A DNA stretch of 64,000 nt from Sulfuricella sp. GTDB lineage: Bacteria > Pseudomonadota > Gammaproteobacteria > Burkholderiales > Sulfuricellaceae. The stretch lies in assembly GCA_028713975.1 (NCBI GenBank), contig JAQTNE010000006.1, positions 1-64,000 on the forward strand, read 5' to 3'. Positions 34,329 through 44,557 of the stretch are shown in pieces; the first letter of the stretch is position 1; every line of letters starts with the position of its first letter. Below the pieces are notes generated by a model. It had not been told where the DNA came from. It saw only the letters and a program-made list of their open reading frames with translations, and made no database searches. Both the position numbers and the translations under genes were made by a program.

Positions 34329-35674
34329 TGGTCACCCCCCTTGCTGATTACCCTGGCGTTTGCATTGCCGCGTGCGAAGGTGATGGAAAGCGTTTCATCC
34401 AGTGCGATTCCAGCGCTGTCGCGAACAATTTTTCCGTCGGGTGAGCGCACCATGCTGAAGCCGCGTTCGAGTACCGATTGTGGGTTGAGATGGGCGAGGC
34501 TGGATTGTAGCCGTTGCAGCGCGGTTTGATGGCCCTGCATCTGATGGGCCAGGGAATGTTTCAGGCGCTGCGTCAATTCCCGCTGCTGTGCCTCATGTGC
34601 GGTGACGTCGGGTTTTGCCGTGGCCAGGCGATGAACCAGTTTTTGCAGCCGCCATCCTTTTTCGGCAAGCGCGCGGTCAGCGGTGTTATTCAGGCGCTGG
34701 CCCAAGTGGCTGAGGTGCGTCAGGCGTGCGTTCAATCGCTCACCGGGGTGAATCAGGCGGCGCGATAGATAATCCACCTGCTGCATCTGCTGCTCGAGTT
34801 TTTGTCGCAGACGGCGGCTGAGGCGGCCATGCGCGGTTTCAAGCCGGCGCAGCAAGTCGGTGCGGTTGGGGCTGGCCAGTTCCGCGGCGGCAGTCGGAGT
34901 GGGCGCGCGCCGGTCGGCGACGAAATCGCAGATGGTGATGTCGGTTTCATGGCCGACGCCGCTGACGACCGGGATGGGGCAGGCATGGATTGCCCGCGCC
35001 ACGGCTTCTTCGTTGAAAGCCCACAGGTCTTCGATGCTGCCGCCGCCGCGGCAGACGATCAGCACGTCGCATTCGTGGCGCTTGGCGGCAGTGCGGATCG
35101 CCTCGGCGATTTTTGCTGCGGCACCTTCTCCCTGCACCGGGGTGGGGTAGAGGATCAGCGGAATCGAGGGCATCCGCCGCCGCAGGGTGGTGATTACATC
35201 GCGCAGCGCGGCGGCAGCGGGGGAGGTGACGATGCCGATCTGTTTGGGAAAAGCGGGCAGGGGGTTTTTGCCCGCTTCGTCAAACAGCCCCTCGTTTTCC
35301 AGGCGTGTCTTGAGTTTTGCGTAAGCTTCGTACAGCACCCCCAGCCCGGCACGCCGGATGTTTTCGACGCCAAGCTGATATTCTCCGCGCGGTTCATACA
35401 GGGTGACCAGGGCGCGCACCTCGATCTGGTCGCCGTTGCGCGGCTGCCAGTCGAGATATTGGTTTTTGTGGCGAAACATTGCGCAGCGCACTTGGGCAAG
35501 GCCGTCCTTGAGGGAAAAATACCAGTGACCCGACGCCGCCGCGGTAAAGTTGGACACTTCGCCGGAGATCCATGTCAGGGGGAAATTCTGCTCCAGCAAC
35601 TGCCTTGCGCGGCGATTCAGTTCGCTGACGCTGATGACCGGAGATTCAATGGTAAGTGCAGGGGGCAAATACAT
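34325..35674 (-). CDS. xseA: Exodeoxyribonuclease VII large subunit
   Basis: A 449-aa protein with an N-terminal OB-fold (about 15-110; FPLTWISGEVSNFTAAASGHWYF), the nuclease core (about 130-330; IGIVTSPAAAALRDVITTLRRR, VCRGGGSIEDLWAFNEE, GVGHETDITICDFVAD) and a coiled-coil tail. With XseB it degrades single-stranded DNA. xseB is not adjacent. Instead the gene is coupled to the three-repeat membrane protein. Confidence 0.94.
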   Translation of the reverse strand: MYLPPALTIESPVISVSELNRRARQLLEQNFPLTWISGEVSNFTAAASGHWYFSLKDGLAQVRCAMFRHKNQYLDWQPRNGDQIEVRALVTLYEPRGEYQLGVENIRRAGLGVLYEAYAKLKTRLENEGLFDEAGKNPLPAFPKQIGIVTSPAAAALRDVITTLRRRMPSIPLILYPTPVQGEGAAAKIAEAIRTAAKRHECDVLIVCRGGGSIEDLWAFNEEAVARAIHACPIPVVSGVGHETDITICDFVADRRAPTPTAAAELASPNRTDLLRRLETAHGRLSRRLRQKLEQQMQQVDYLSRRLIHPGERLNARLTHLSHLGQRLNNTADRALAEKGWRLQKLVHRLATAKPDVTAHEAQQRELTQRLKHSLAHQMQGHQTALQRLQSSLAHLNPQSVLERGFSMVRSPDGKIVRDSAGIALDETLSITFARGNANARVISKGGDQ

Positions 35675-36022
35675 TTTTGCATTCTACATTAATCCACAAG
35701 CTTGGCGTATGTCTGCGGTTATGAACTGCTATCCTCATGAGATCATTACATATTTACTATTATGTTGATTTTAAATAAAAAATTCGCAGTTTATTTTTTG
35801 ACCTGCGGAAAATTATTCTTTTCTATGGGTGGGTTAAGGTAAATGCAGACAACTTGCCCACAGAGTTACCCACAATATTTGTGGATAGTAATAAATTCTC
35901 CTTTATGGCAACGAGTTGGCAATGCTTTCTCATGCCATACTTAACCATACTTGCCGAAAATACTGAGGCAGGCTAAAGTTACGGGCATTTCACCGGGTGT
36001 GGGATCATAGGGAGAAGGGCGA
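35675..36022. other. AT-rich intergenic region with a DnaA-box-like cluster
   Basis: About 348 bp, clearly richer in A/T than its neighbours, divergent between xseA and exbB. It holds three 9-mers close to the DnaA box (listed separately) and AT tracts around 35740-35820. No ORF is supported. Promoters for both directions are expected here. Confidence 0.5.
35854..35888. promoter_or_regulatory. Cluster of three DnaA-box-like 9-mers
   Basis: TTGCCCACA (35854-35862), TTACCCACA (35866-35874) and, in reverse, TGTGGATAG (35880-35888) each differ from TTATCCACA at one or two positions. The first two are 12 bp apart. This could be a DnaA-titration or DnaA-regulated promoter; nothing else suggests a replication origin. 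Confidence 0.4.
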
Positions 36023-36655
36023 GTGTTATCCATTATTCAAGCAGCAGGCTGGCCGATCTGGCCGCTTATTATTGCATCGGTAATTTCCTTGACGATTATC
36101 GGCTGGCATTTGTGGACGTTCAATCTGGTTGCGCCCAAGGAGCTTCTGCCGCAAGTGCAGGAATGGGTCAAGCAGGGTACGGCGAACGCCGAAAAGCTGG
36201 CGCAACTGGAGAAGCATTCCCCTCTGGGGCAAATTTTTGCGGCAGGCTTGAAAAATACCCAGAGCTCGCGCGAGGTGATGCAGGAGGAGATTGAGGAGGT
36301 CGGTCGGCGGGTTGCTCACGAGATCGAGCAGCCTCGCCTGAAATTCGGCCTGTCTTTTCTGGTTTCACTCAACACGCTTGGCACCATCGCCTCGGTGAGC
36401 CCGCTGCTCGGGCTGTTCGGCACCGTCATCGGCATGGTGGAAATTTTCGGCGCGCTCAGGCCGTCCGGCGGCAGTCCCGCTGAACTGGCGCATGGCATTT
36501 CGGTGGCGCTGTACAATACCGCCGCGGGCCTGATCGTGGCAATTCCCAGCATGATTTTTTATCGTTATTTCCGCGCCCGCGCCGAAGCGCTGGTGCTGGA
36601 AATGGAGCAGCAGGCGATAAAATTGGTGAAAATCATCCACGGCGAGCGGAAATAG
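36023..36655 (+). CDS. exbB: MotA/TolQ/ExbB proton channel family protein
   Basis: A 210-aa inner-membrane protein with three predicted helices (about 10-30, 110-135, 160-185). The TM2/TM3 region LGTIASVSPLLGLFGTVIGMVE and YNTAAGLIVAIPSMIFYRYF is typical of ExbB/TolQ. Start is GTG at 36023 with GGAGAAGGG upstream. With the next gene it would use proton-motive force to energise TonB-dependent import. The exbBD-lpxK order is common in betaproteobacteria. Confidence 0.9.
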   Translation: MLSIIQAAGWPIWPLIIASVISLTIIGWHLWTFNLVAPKELLPQVQEWVKQGTANAEKLAQLEKHSPLGQIFAAGLKNTQSSREVMQEEIEEVGRRVAHEIEQPRLKFGLSFLVSLNTLGTIASVSPLLGLFGTVIGMVEIFGALRPSGGSPAELAHGISVALYNTAAGLIVAIPSMIFYRYFRARAEALVLEMEQQAIKLVKIIHGERK

Positions 36656-36666
36656 GATAGGCGGCA

Positions 36667-37089
36667 ATGGACTTCCAGCGCGGCAGAGCCAAAGAGGAGC
36701 CCGAGATCAACCTGATCCCGATGATCGACGTGTTGCTGGTGATCCTGATTTTCCTGATGGTCACCACCACCTTTTCCCAGATCGCTGAATTGCAGATCAA
36801 CCTGCCTACCGCCGAAGCGGAAAAACCGGCGGACAAGCCTGCTTCCATCAATGTGGCAGTGGATGCCAGCGGACGTTACCTGATCAACAGTTCTGCCCTG
36901 GCCGATTCCGGCGTTGAGGCGATCAGCCTCGCGCTACGGCGCGCCGCAGGCGGCAAGCCCGACCCGGTGATCATTATCAGCGCCGACGCCAAGGCGACAC
37001 ACCAGGCCGTGGTGAACGTCATGGAAGCTGCGCGCCAGGCGGGTTACAGCCACATCACCTTTGCCACCCAGGCGAGCCCCGCAAAATAA
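36667..37089 (+). CDS. exbD: ExbD/TolR biopolymer transport protein
   Basis: A 140-aa partner of ExbB with a single N-terminal helix. The helix carries the essential Asp in NLIPMIDVLLVILIFLMV, and a periplasmic ExbD/TolR fold (about 45-140) follows. It starts 11 bp after exbB. Confidence 0.92.
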   Translation: MDFQRGRAKEEPEINLIPMIDVLLVILIFLMVTTTFSQIAELQINLPTAEAEKPADKPASINVAVDASGRYLINSSALADSGVEAISLALRRAAGGKPDPVIIISADAKATHQAVVNVMEAARQAGYSHITFATQASPAK

Positions 37090-37123
37090 GGGTTGAAACT
37101 CACCCGCATGGCATGAGGGCACC

Positions 37124-38125
37124 ATGAACTGGCTGCAACGACAATGGCAGCACCTGACGCTCTGGCATGTCGTCCTGCTTCCCCCATGTATTTTGTTCTG
37201 GCTGGCTTCGGCGCTGCGACGGTCGCTTTATCGCGCCGGACTGTTGCGCACTGTTCGGCTACCGGTACCAGTGGTCGTGGTGGGCAACATCAGTGTCGGC
37301 GGCACCGGGAAAACTCCGCTGGTACTCTGGCTGGCCGACTTTTTGCGGCAGCACGGATTTCGCCCCGGCATCATCAGTCGCGGCTATGGCGGCGGCGCAG
37401 GCCGCGTGATGCCGGCCGATGCGGGTTGTGATCCGGCCACGGTGGGCGATGAGCCGCTGTTGCTGGCGAAAAAAAGCGGCTGTCCGGTCTGGGTCGGTCG
37501 CGACCGTGTCGCGGCAGGGGAGGCATTGTTGTCGGCGCATCCGGAGTGCAATGTGCTGTTGAGTGACGATGGCTTGCAGCATTACCGTCTTGGTCGCGAC
37601 GTGGAAATTGCGGTGGTGGACGCCGGACGCCGCTTTGGAAATGGCCTGCCGCTACCCGCCGGGCCATTGCGTGAGGGCGTTTCGCGTTTGCGCTCGGTTG
37701 ACGCGATAGTGGCGAACGGAAGCAGCCTATTGCCGGGCGCGCCGCTTCGCAACGAGTTCGAGATGCAGCTGGAAGGCCGGGTATTTTACAACCTGTGCAA
37801 TCCGGATCGGCATGTGGAGGCTGAGAGCCTGCGCGGCGGGAGACTTCATGCCCTGGCCGGTATCGGCAATCCGCGCCGGTTTTTCACCCACTTGCGCGGG
37901 CTGGGCCTGGAGTTTGAGGAACACGCTTTTCCGGATCACTGTGCTTACCGACCGCAGGACTTGCGTTACGATGACGCCGACGTGCTGCTGATGACCGAGA
38001 AAGACGCGGTGAAATGCACGAAATTCGCCGATGAACGTTACTGGGTACTGGCGGTGAACGCTGTTCTGCCGCCCGTTTTTGGACAAATGATATTGCAAAA
38101 ACTGAGGGATATTGATGGACGCTAA
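37124..38125 (+). CDS. lpxK: Tetraacyldisaccharide 4'-kinase
   Basis: A 333-aa membrane-associated kinase that phosphorylates the lipid A disaccharide at the 4' position. An N-terminal membrane helix (about 15-35) precedes the unusual P-loop [36 protein letters not shown] and the C-terminal [10 protein letters not shown] are conserved family motifs. The 3' end overlaps the Trm112-like gene by 11 bp. Confidence 0.95.
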   Translation: MNWLQRQWQHLTLWHVVLLPPCILFWLASALRRSLYRAGLLRTVRLPVPVVVVGNISVGGTGKTPLVLWLADFLRQHGFRPGIISRGYGGGAGRVMPADAGCDPATVGDEPLLLAKKSGCPVWVGRDRVAAGEALLSAHPECNVLLSDDGLQHYRLGRDVEIAVVDAGRRFGNGLPLPAGPLREGVSRLRSVDAIVANGSSLLPGAPLRNEFEMQLEGRVFYNLCNPDRHVEAESLRGGRLHALAGIGNPRRFFTHLRGLGLEFEEHAFPDHCAYRPQDLRYDDADVLLMTEKDAVKCTKFADERYWVLAVNAVLPPVFGQMILQKLRDIDGR

Positions 38126-38294
38126 ATTACTCGAAATTCTGGTATGCCCCCTGTGCAAAGGGCCGCTAGTCTACAAGAAAGCCGAACAGGAGCTGATCTG
38201 CAAGCCCTGTCTGCTGGCCTACCCGGTGCGCGACGATATTCCGGTGATGCTGGAAGATGAAGCGCGCAAGTTGTCATCCGAAGAGAAAGTCTAG
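38115..38294 (+). CDS. Trm112-family (YcaR-like) zinc-ribbon protein
   Basis: A 59-aa protein with two Cys pairs (CPLCKG and CKPC), followed by [11 protein letters not shown], the standard UPF0434/Trm112 pattern. ATG 38115 is preferred over the overlapping TTG 38112, since GAGGG lies upstream. Members commonly sit between lpxK and kdsB, as here. Function in bacteria is not settled. Confidence 0.9.
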   Translation: MDAKLLEILVCPLCKGPLVYKKAEQELICKPCLLAYPVRDDIPVMLEDEARKLSSEEKV

Positions 38295-38301
38295 CTTGTA
38301 G

Positions 38302-38393
38302 CCAGTCGCTAGTGGCGAGTCGCTAACACTTGTCGCGCACCCAGTGCGCGGATATGGCTACCCACCGCTTGCCGCTCGCCACTGGCCAATCGC
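38302..38393. repeat. Inverted repeat IR-8 between the Trm112-like gene and kdsB
   Basis: CTAGTGGCGAGTCGC on the left mirrors GCCGCTCGCCACTGG on the right with a few mismatches. The centre holds a perfect CGCGCAC/GTGCGCG hairpin (38334-38350). The repeat runs up to the kdsB start codon and leaves it without a Shine-Dalgarno. Confidence 0.6.
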
Positions 38394-38394
38394 C

Positions 38395-39174
38395 ATGAAC
38401 TTCAAAGTCGTCATCCCCGCCCGCTTCGCTTCCACCCGCCTGCCCGGCAAGCCGCTGCTGGACATCGGTGGCCGCCCGATGGTGGCACACGTGGTCGAGC
38501 GAGCGCTGGAAAGCGGTGCGGATGAAGTCTGGGTGGCAACCGACCATCAGGGTGTTGCGGATGCCGTGCGCGGTCACGGTTGCCAGGTTTGCATGACTTC
38601 ACCCGACCACCCCTCCGGCACCGACCGTATTGCCGAGGTGGCAAGCCTGCGCGGCTGGGGCGACGAGACCATCGTGGTCAACGTGCAGGGCGATGAGCCG
38701 CTGATCGCGCCTGCCCTGATCCGGCAGGTGGCGCAGCAACTGCATGACCACCCTCTGGCCGCGATTGCCACCGCCTGTCATGCGATTCATGACTGTACTG
38801 ATCTGTTTAATCCCAATATCGTCAAAGTAGTGACTGACCGCGAAGGTTATGCATTGTATTTCAGCCGTGCGCCGATTCCTTATGCACGTGACGCCTGGGC
38901 GAGCGCTTCACCTCCGCCTCCGCACTCTTCGCTGCCGGAAGGCCTGCCGGTGTACCGCCACATCGGCATTTACGCCTACCGCAGTGCATTCCTGAAAATC
39001 TACAATCGGCTGGAGCCGGCTGCCATCGAGCAGTTCGAGGCGCTCGAGCAGTTGCGGGCGCTGTGGCATGGCTACCGGATCGGTGTCGCGGTCGTCGCGC
39101 AGGCACCCGTTGCCGGCGTGGATACGCAGGAAGATCTGGAGCGGGTGCGCAGCCTGATCTCATTGCGCCCCTAA
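38395..39174 (+). CDS. kdsB: 3-deoxy-manno-octulosonate cytidylyltransferase
   Basis: A 259-aa enzyme activating KDO as CMP-KDO for LPS core synthesis. The start is the ATG at 38395 ([21 protein letters not shown]), not the longer open frame from 38344, which lies inside a repeat. [21 protein letters not shown] and [10 protein letters not shown] are family motifs. It belongs to the LPS-synthesis run lpxK-Trm112-kdsB. Confidence 0.95.
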   Translation: MNFKVVIPARFASTRLPGKPLLDIGGRPMVAHVVERALESGADEVWVATDHQGVADAVRGHGCQVCMTSPDHPSGTDRIAEVASLRGWGDETIVVNVQGDEPLIAPALIRQVAQQLHDHPLAAIATACHAIHDCTDLFNPNIVKVVTDREGYALYFSRAPIPYARDAWASASPPPPHSSLPEGLPVYRHIGIYAYRSAFLKIYNRLEPAAIEQFEALEQLRALWHGYRIGVAVVAQAPVAGVDTQEDLERVRSLISLRP

Positions 39175-39303
39175 CAAGTTTTTATGGGCAGATACAAAAT
39201 TTGAATGAGCATATGCAAGCGTTTTTGAATATCCTTGACGTCGAACTAGGTTTAAAAAATATTTTGGCCGTTTTTATATTCGGTTGAACCGCAGCATTAA
39301 TAA

Positions 39304-39975
<672 letters not shown>

Positions 39976-39983
39976 AACGAAGC

Positions 39984-40328
39984 ATGAGCAGCATCCCGGA
40001 TTTCACCGAAACCGAGTGCTGGGTGGCCAACGCGACCCTCAAGGAGCGCTACGGCCATGCAGTGGAGGTGCAACAGGCTGATGTCGAGTTGCGCCTCGAT
40101 CCGGGTGTGCCGGAACTGACGGCTTGCCCTGCGTTGGTGTGGAAAGAGCGGGGCGCCGGTTTCGTGGTTTCCAAGGTTGGCGATAACCGTTTCCGCTGCC
40201 AGTTTTTTTATTCAGTGCGCGAGCAATACGGCACCGGCAGGTCGGAATACGACGACTTGCTTGAATGTGTCGTGGCGTTGCTCAAGCTTCAGGCCGATCA
40301 CGAAGCCAAGCGTCAGCAGAATCAGTAA
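39984..40328 (+). CDS. Conserved-looking hypothetical protein between adk and pfp
   Basis: A 114-aa cytoplasmic protein that I do not recognise. It starts 9 bp after adk and ends 24 bp before pfp on the same strand, so it is likely co-transcribed. It has alternating strands with several aromatic residues (TECWVANATLKERYG, GAGFVVSKVGDNRFRCQFFYSV) and a helical, Gln-rich end. No cofactor motif, signal peptide or TM helix is visible. Codon use is like its neighbours, so it is probably a real gene. Confidence 0.65.
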   Translation: MSSIPDFTETECWVANATLKERYGHAVEVQQADVELRLDPGVPELTACPALVWKERGAGFVVSKVGDNRFRCQFFYSVREQYGTGRSEYDDLLECVVALLKLQADHEAKRQQNQ

Positions 40329-40351
40329 TTTTTACAGGGAGTGTAAAATAT

Positions 40352-41605
40352 ATGGCGAAGAAAAACGCATTTTATGCCCAGTCCGGCGGTGTGACCGCTG
40401 TGATCAATGCATCCGCCTGCGGCGTAATTGAAACTGCGCGTCAGCACAAGGACAAGATCGGTAAGGTATATGCCGGACGCAACGGCATCATCGGCGCACT
40501 GACCGAAGACCTGATCGACACCAGCAAGGAGTCGGATGCGGCGATTGCCGCCCTGCGTTCCACGCCGTCCGGTGCTTTCGGCTCCTGCCGCTTCAAGCTG
40601 AAAAGCCTGGAAGCCAACAAGCGCGAATACGAGCGCCTGATCGAAGTGTTCAAGGCACATAACATCGGTTACTTCTTCTACAACGGTGGTGGCGATTCCG
40701 CCGACACCTGTTTCAAGGTTTCGCAGCTGTCCGAAGCCATGGGCTACCCCATTCAGGCAATCCACGTGCCGAAAACCGTGGATAACGATCTGCCGATTAC
40801 CGATTGCTGCCCGGGCTTCGGCTCCGTGGCCAAGTACATTGCGGTGTCTACCCTGGAAGCCTCCTTCGATGTGAGATCCATGGCAAAAACCTCCACCAAG
40901 ATTTTCGTTCTCGAGGTGATGGGGCGTCATGCCGGTTGGATTGCTGCTGCCGGCGGCCTGGTGGAAGATCATGGCATTCCGGTGGTGGTGCTGTTTCCTG
41001 AAGTCGAATTCGACCAGAAAAAGTTCCTCGCCAAGGTGGACAAGAACGTCAAGGAACATGGCTTCTGCACCATCGTGGTTTCCGAGGGTTGCCACTATCC
41101 CGATGGCCGCTTCCTGGCCGAGCAGGGCACTCGCGACGCCTTCGGTCATGCCCAGTTGGGCGGTGCCGCGCCGGTCGTGGCCAACATGATCAAGGACGCA
41201 CTGGGCTACAAGTTCCACTGGGCCGTTGCCGATTACCTGCAACGTGCAGCACGTCACGTGGCTTCCAAGACCGACGTCAAGCAGGCTTACCAGCTTGGCA
41301 AGGCGGCGGTGGATCTGGCGCTCAAGGGACGTAACTCGGTGATGCCGACGGTCGATCGCATTTCCGACGAGCCTTACAAGTACAAGATCGGCGTTGCCGA
41401 CCTCAAGGATGTGGCCAACGTCGAAAAGATGATGCCCAAGAATTTCATCACCAAGGATGGCTTTGGTATAACCGAGAAGTGCAAGCGCTACCTGGTGCCG
41501 TTGATTCAGGGTGAGGATTATCCGAAGTACCAGGATGGCCTGCCGGTCTATGTCACGTTGAAGAACGTGGCGGTGCCGAAGAAATTGGGTGCTTTCAAGA
41601 TTTGA
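40352..41605 (+). CDS. pfp: Pyrophosphate-dependent 6-phosphofructokinase
   Basis: A 417-aa PFK-fold enzyme. ATG 40352, preceded by GGGAGTG, is chosen over an open extension to 40265. GGGDSADTC places Asp where ATP-dependent enzymes have Gly (GGDGS), and PKTVDNDL carries Lys at the position that marks pyrophosphate use. It therefore converts fructose-6-phosphate and PPi to fructose-1,6-bisphosphate and Pi, reversibly. The two following genes also handle pyrophosphate (hppA, ppa). Such enzymes can also act on sedoheptulose phosphates in autotrophs. Confidence 0.9.
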   Translation: MAKKNAFYAQSGGVTAVINASACGVIETARQHKDKIGKVYAGRNGIIGALTEDLIDTSKESDAAIAALRSTPSGAFGSCRFKLKSLEANKREYERLIEVFKAHNIGYFFYNGGGDSADTCFKVSQLSEAMGYPIQAIHVPKTVDNDLPITDCCPGFGSVAKYIAVSTLEASFDVRSMAKTSTKIFVLEVMGRHAGWIAAAGGLVEDHGIPVVVLFPEVEFDQKKFLAKVDKNVKEHGFCTIVVSEGCHYPDGRFLAEQGTRDAFGHAQLGGAAPVVANMIKDALGYKFHWAVADYLQRAARHVASKTDVKQAYQLGKAAVDLALKGRNSVMPTVDRISDEPYKYKIGVADLKDVANVEKMMPKNFITKDGFGITEKCKRYLVPLIQGEDYPKYQDGLPVYVTLKNVAVPKKLGAFKI

Positions 41606-41672
41606 TCTGAAAAATGAATTCGCCACTGCAAATAATCGGTTTTCGGTTTAATGATGCGGTGGCAGGTTATTT

Positions 41673-41711
41673 CCCTGACACGCGGTGTAAAGCCGTGTTT
41701 CAGGGATTTTT
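41673..41711 (+). terminator. Terminator after pfp
   Basis: CCCTGA-ACG and CCGTGTTTCAGGG form an imperfect 13-bp stem (41673-41705) followed by ATTTTT. It lies about 70 bp after pfp and separates it from hppA. Confidence 0.65.
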
Positions 41712-41841
41712 CCGGGAATAAAGCTGAGTATGGGATGTATGTTATTTGTCCTGGATCAGTGTGTTTAATTAAAAAAAGCTGTTTTTTGCGTTAGGGCGAT
41801 TGGCCGGCCCTGATCGGCCGGTTTAACTTGGGGAGGATGTC

Positions 41842-43863
41842 ATGTCAGGTGGTCTGGAGTTTGCGCTGTTATGCGCGATTGCGGCGCTTCTATATGGAGC
41901 GGTATCGATTAAATGGATTTTGGGTTTGCCGACCGGCAACGACCGCATGCGCGAAATCGCATCGGCGGTGCAGGAAGGTGCCCAGGCTTACCTGAACCGG
42001 CAGTACACGACGATCGGGATCGTCGGTGCAATCCTGCTGGTGGTCATTTACGCCGCGCTGGGCTGGCAAACTGCTGTTGGCTTCGCCCTCGGTGCGATCC
42101 TGTCTGGCCTGACCGGTTACATCGGCATGAACGTGTCGGTACGCGCCAACATCCGTACCGCGCAAGCTGCTACCGACGGCCTTAACGCCGCGCTCAACGT
42201 CGCCTTTAAGGGCGGCGCAATTACCGGCATGCTGGTGGTTGGTCTGGGCTTGCTGGGCGTTGCCGGTTACTACGCATTCCTGACCATGGGTCTGGGCGAA
42301 ACGACGGCCAAGGCGACTCATGCTTTGGTTGGCCTGGCCTTCGGCGGTTCGCTGATCTCCATCTTCGCCCGGCTTGGCGGCGGCATCTTCACCAAGGGTG
42401 CCGATGTCGGCGCCGACCTGGTGGGTAAAGTCGAAGCCGGTATCCCTGAGGACGACCCACGCAACCCGGCCGTTATCGCCGACAACGTTGGTGACAACGT
42501 CGGCGATTGCGCCGGTATGGCCGCCGACCTGTTCGAAACCTACGCCGTGACCATCATTGCCACCATGTTGCTGGGTGGCTTGCTGATGACCGACGCCGGC
42601 CCGAACGCGGTGATCTACCCGTTGGTGATGGGCGGTTTCTCGATCATCGCTTCGATTATCGGCACCTTCTTCGTCACTGCGCGTGAAGGCGGCAAGATCA
42701 TGAATGCGCTGTATCGCGGCCTGGCGGTTTCCGCCGTGCTGGCGCTGATCGCTTTCTACCCGATCACCAAGATGATGATGGGCGATAATGGCGTGTATTC
42801 GGTTAACGCACTGTATGGTTCTGCGGTTATTGGTCTGATCCTGACCGCAGCCCTGGTGTGGATTACCGAGTATTACACGGCGACTGAGTTTGCTCCGGTG
42901 CGTCACATTGCCGAAGCCTCCACCACCGGTCACGGCACCAACGTGATCGCCGGTCTGGGTGTTTCCATGCGCTCGACCGCAGCCCCGGTACTTGCCGTGT
43001 GCGTGGCAATTTACGGTGCCTACGCTTTTGCCGGTCTTTACGGCATTGCGATCGCCGCTACTTCGATGCTGTCGATGGCCGGTATCATCGTGGCACTCGA
43101 CGCTTACGGTCCGATCACCGACAACGCCGGTGGTATCGCCGAGATGGCCGGTTTGCCTGATTCGATTCGCGACATCACCGACCCGCTCGATGCCGTGGGC
43201 AACACCACCAAGGCTGTGACCAAAGGCTACGCTATCGGCTCCGCCGGTCTGGCCGCGCTGGTTCTGTTTGCTGATTACACCCACGCGCTTTCCGCCAACC
43301 ACGCTGGCCTGACCTTCGATCTTTCCAATCACATGGTGATCATCGGCCTGTTCATCGGCGGCATGGTGCCTTACCTGTTCGCTGCAATGGGCATGGAAGC
43401 GGTCGGTCGCGCTGCCGGTTCCGTGGTGATCGAAGTGCGTCGCCAGTTCAAGGAAATCCCCGGCATCATGGAAGGCACCGGCAAGCCGGAATACGGCACC
43501 TGCGTCGACATGCTGACCAAGGCCGCGATCAAGGAAATGATCATTCCTTCGCTGCTGCCTGTCGCGGTTCCGGTGATCGTCGGCCTGACTCTCGGTGCGC
43601 AGGCACTGGGCGGCGTGCTGGTTGGTACCATCGTTACCGGTATCTTCGTGGCCATTTCCATGACCACCGGTGGTGGTGCCTGGGATAACGCCAAGAAGTA
43701 CATCGAAGAAGGTAATTTCGGCGGCAAAGGTTCCGAGGCCCACAAGGCTGCGGTGACCGGCGACACCGTCGGCGATCCTTACAAGGATACTGCCGGCCCT
43801 GCCGTCAACCCGCTGATCAAGATCATCAACATCGTGGCACTGATGATTGTGCCGCTACTCTGA
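41842..43863 (+). CDS. hppA: Membrane-bound proton-translocating pyrophosphatase (K+-independent type)
   Basis: A 673-aa integral membrane pump with about 16 helices. The PPi-binding signature [20 protein letters not shown] and [12 protein letters not shown] are intact. The segment [18 protein letters not shown] carries Lys and Thr at the positions that separate K+-independent H+-pumping enzymes from K+-dependent ones (Ala and Gly). It would store PPi energy as a proton gradient, or make PPi from it. GGGGAGG precedes the ATG. It lies between pfp and the soluble ppa gene. Confidence 0.95.
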   Translation: MSGGLEFALLCAIAALLYGAVSIKWILGLPTGNDRMREIASAVQEGAQAYLNRQYTTIGIVGAILLVVIYAALGWQTAVGFALGAILSGLTGYIGMNVSVRANIRTAQAATDGLNAALNVAFKGGAITGMLVVGLGLLGVAGYYAFLTMGLGETTAKATHALVGLAFGGSLISIFARLGGGIFTKGADVGADLVGKVEAGIPEDDPRNPAVIADNVGDNVGDCAGMAADLFETYAVTIIATMLLGGLLMTDAGPNAVIYPLVMGGFSIIASIIGTFFVTAREGGKIMNALYRGLAVSAVLALIAFYPITKMMMGDNGVYSVNALYGSAVIGLILTAALVWITEYYTATEFAPVRHIAEASTTGHGTNVIAGLGVSMRSTAAPVLAVCVAIYGAYAFAGLYGIAIAATSMLSMAGIIVALDAYGPITDNAGGIAEMAGLPDSIRDITDPLDAVGNTTKAVTKGYAIGSAGLAALVLFADYTHALSANHAGLTFDLSNHMVIIGLFIGGMVPYLFAAMGMEAVGRAAGSVVIEVRRQFKEIPGIMEGTGKPEYGTCVDMLTKAAIKEMIIPSLLPVAVPVIVGLTLGAQALGGVLVGTIVTGIFVAISMTTGGGAWDNAKKYIEEGNFGGKGSEAHKAAVTGDTVGDPYKDTAGPAVNPLIKIINIVALMIVPLL

Positions 43864-43898
43864 TCCTGAAGCAGGCCGACAGGCCTGTTAGGTGAGTA

Positions 43899-43931
43899 AA
43901 AATAAAGCCGGTATAATGCCGGCTTTATTTT
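43899..43931 (+). terminator. Strong terminator between hppA and ppa
   Basis: AAAATAAAGCCGG (43899-43911) and CCGGCTTTATTTT (43919-43931) form a perfect 13-bp stem with a 7-nt loop. The right arm ends in a T-run. The loop is TATAATG, containing an exact -10 hexamer 27 bp before the ppa ATG. Confidence 0.8.
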
Positions 43932-43943
43932 TGAGGCTATTCC

Positions 43944-44492
43944 ATGAACCTTGACCGCGTCAGCTCCGGGCACGACCTGCCCAATGATTTCAACGTCATC
44001 ATCGAAATCCCGATGCATGGCGATCCGATCAAGTACGAGGTGGACAAGGAAACCGGCGCGATGTTCGTGGATCGCTTCATGTCGACGGCGATGCATTATC
44101 CGTGCAACTACGGCTACATTCCGCACACCCTGTCGGATGACGGCGACCCGGTGGACGTGCTGGTGATTACGCCGGTGCCGCTCATTACCGGGGTGGTGGT
44201 GCGCTGCCGCCCGGTTGGCATGCTCAAGATGACGGACGAGGCCGGGGAAGACGCCAAATTGCTGGCGGTGCCGATAGACAAGTTGTGCAACCTCTATCGC
44301 AACATCGAGTCGCCGCGCGACCTGCCCGAGCTCACGCTGTCGCAGATCAGCCATTTTTTTGAGCACTACAAGGATCTGGAACCGGGCAAGTGGGTCAAGG
44401 TCGAAGGCTGGGTCGGAGCGGAAGAGACCAAGGCCGAAATACTGACCGGGGTGAAGCGATACCAGGAAGCGGCTGTCAAACCGATGTTTTAA
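43944..44492 (+). CDS. ppa: Soluble inorganic pyrophosphatase (family I)
   Basis: A 182-aa enzyme hydrolysing PPi to 2 Pi. Metal-binding residues are in [19 protein letters not shown], the family I signature, with [15 protein letters not shown] near the end. It follows hppA after a strong terminator, so the two pyrophosphatases are probably expressed separately. The gene order pfp-hppA-ppa suggests management of the PPi pool. Confidence 0.95.
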   Translation: MNLDRVSSGHDLPNDFNVIIEIPMHGDPIKYEVDKETGAMFVDRFMSTAMHYPCNYGYIPHTLSDDGDPVDVLVITPVPLITGVVVRCRPVGMLKMTDEAGEDAKLLAVPIDKLCNLYRNIESPRDLPELTLSQISHFFEHYKDLEPGKWVKVEGWVGAEETKAEILTGVKRYQEAAVKPMF

Positions 44493-44497
44493 CCTTT

Positions 44498-44541
44498 GTG
44501 AGGCGTCAGGAGGATGCTGGTTTTTCCTCCTCACCCCTTAC
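44498..44541. repeat. Inverted repeat IR-7 between ppa and the phosphoesterase gene
   Basis: GTGAGGCGTCAGGAGGA (44498-44514) pairs at about 14 of 17 positions with TCCTCCTCACCCCTTAC (44525-44541). It is related in sequence to the repeat at 2451-2508. Confidence 0.55.
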
Positions 44542-44557
44542 TCCCCACGATTTCTAA

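Noticed and set aside
35675..36022. Chromosomal replication origin
   Set aside because: The DnaA-like boxes are few and imperfect, and none of dnaA, dnaN, gidA/mnmG or parAB is nearby.
41890..43743. Minus-strand open frame of 617 codons opposite hppA
   Set aside because: The plus strand is an unmistakable H+-PPase; the antisense product is low-complexity His/Gln/Gly-rich.
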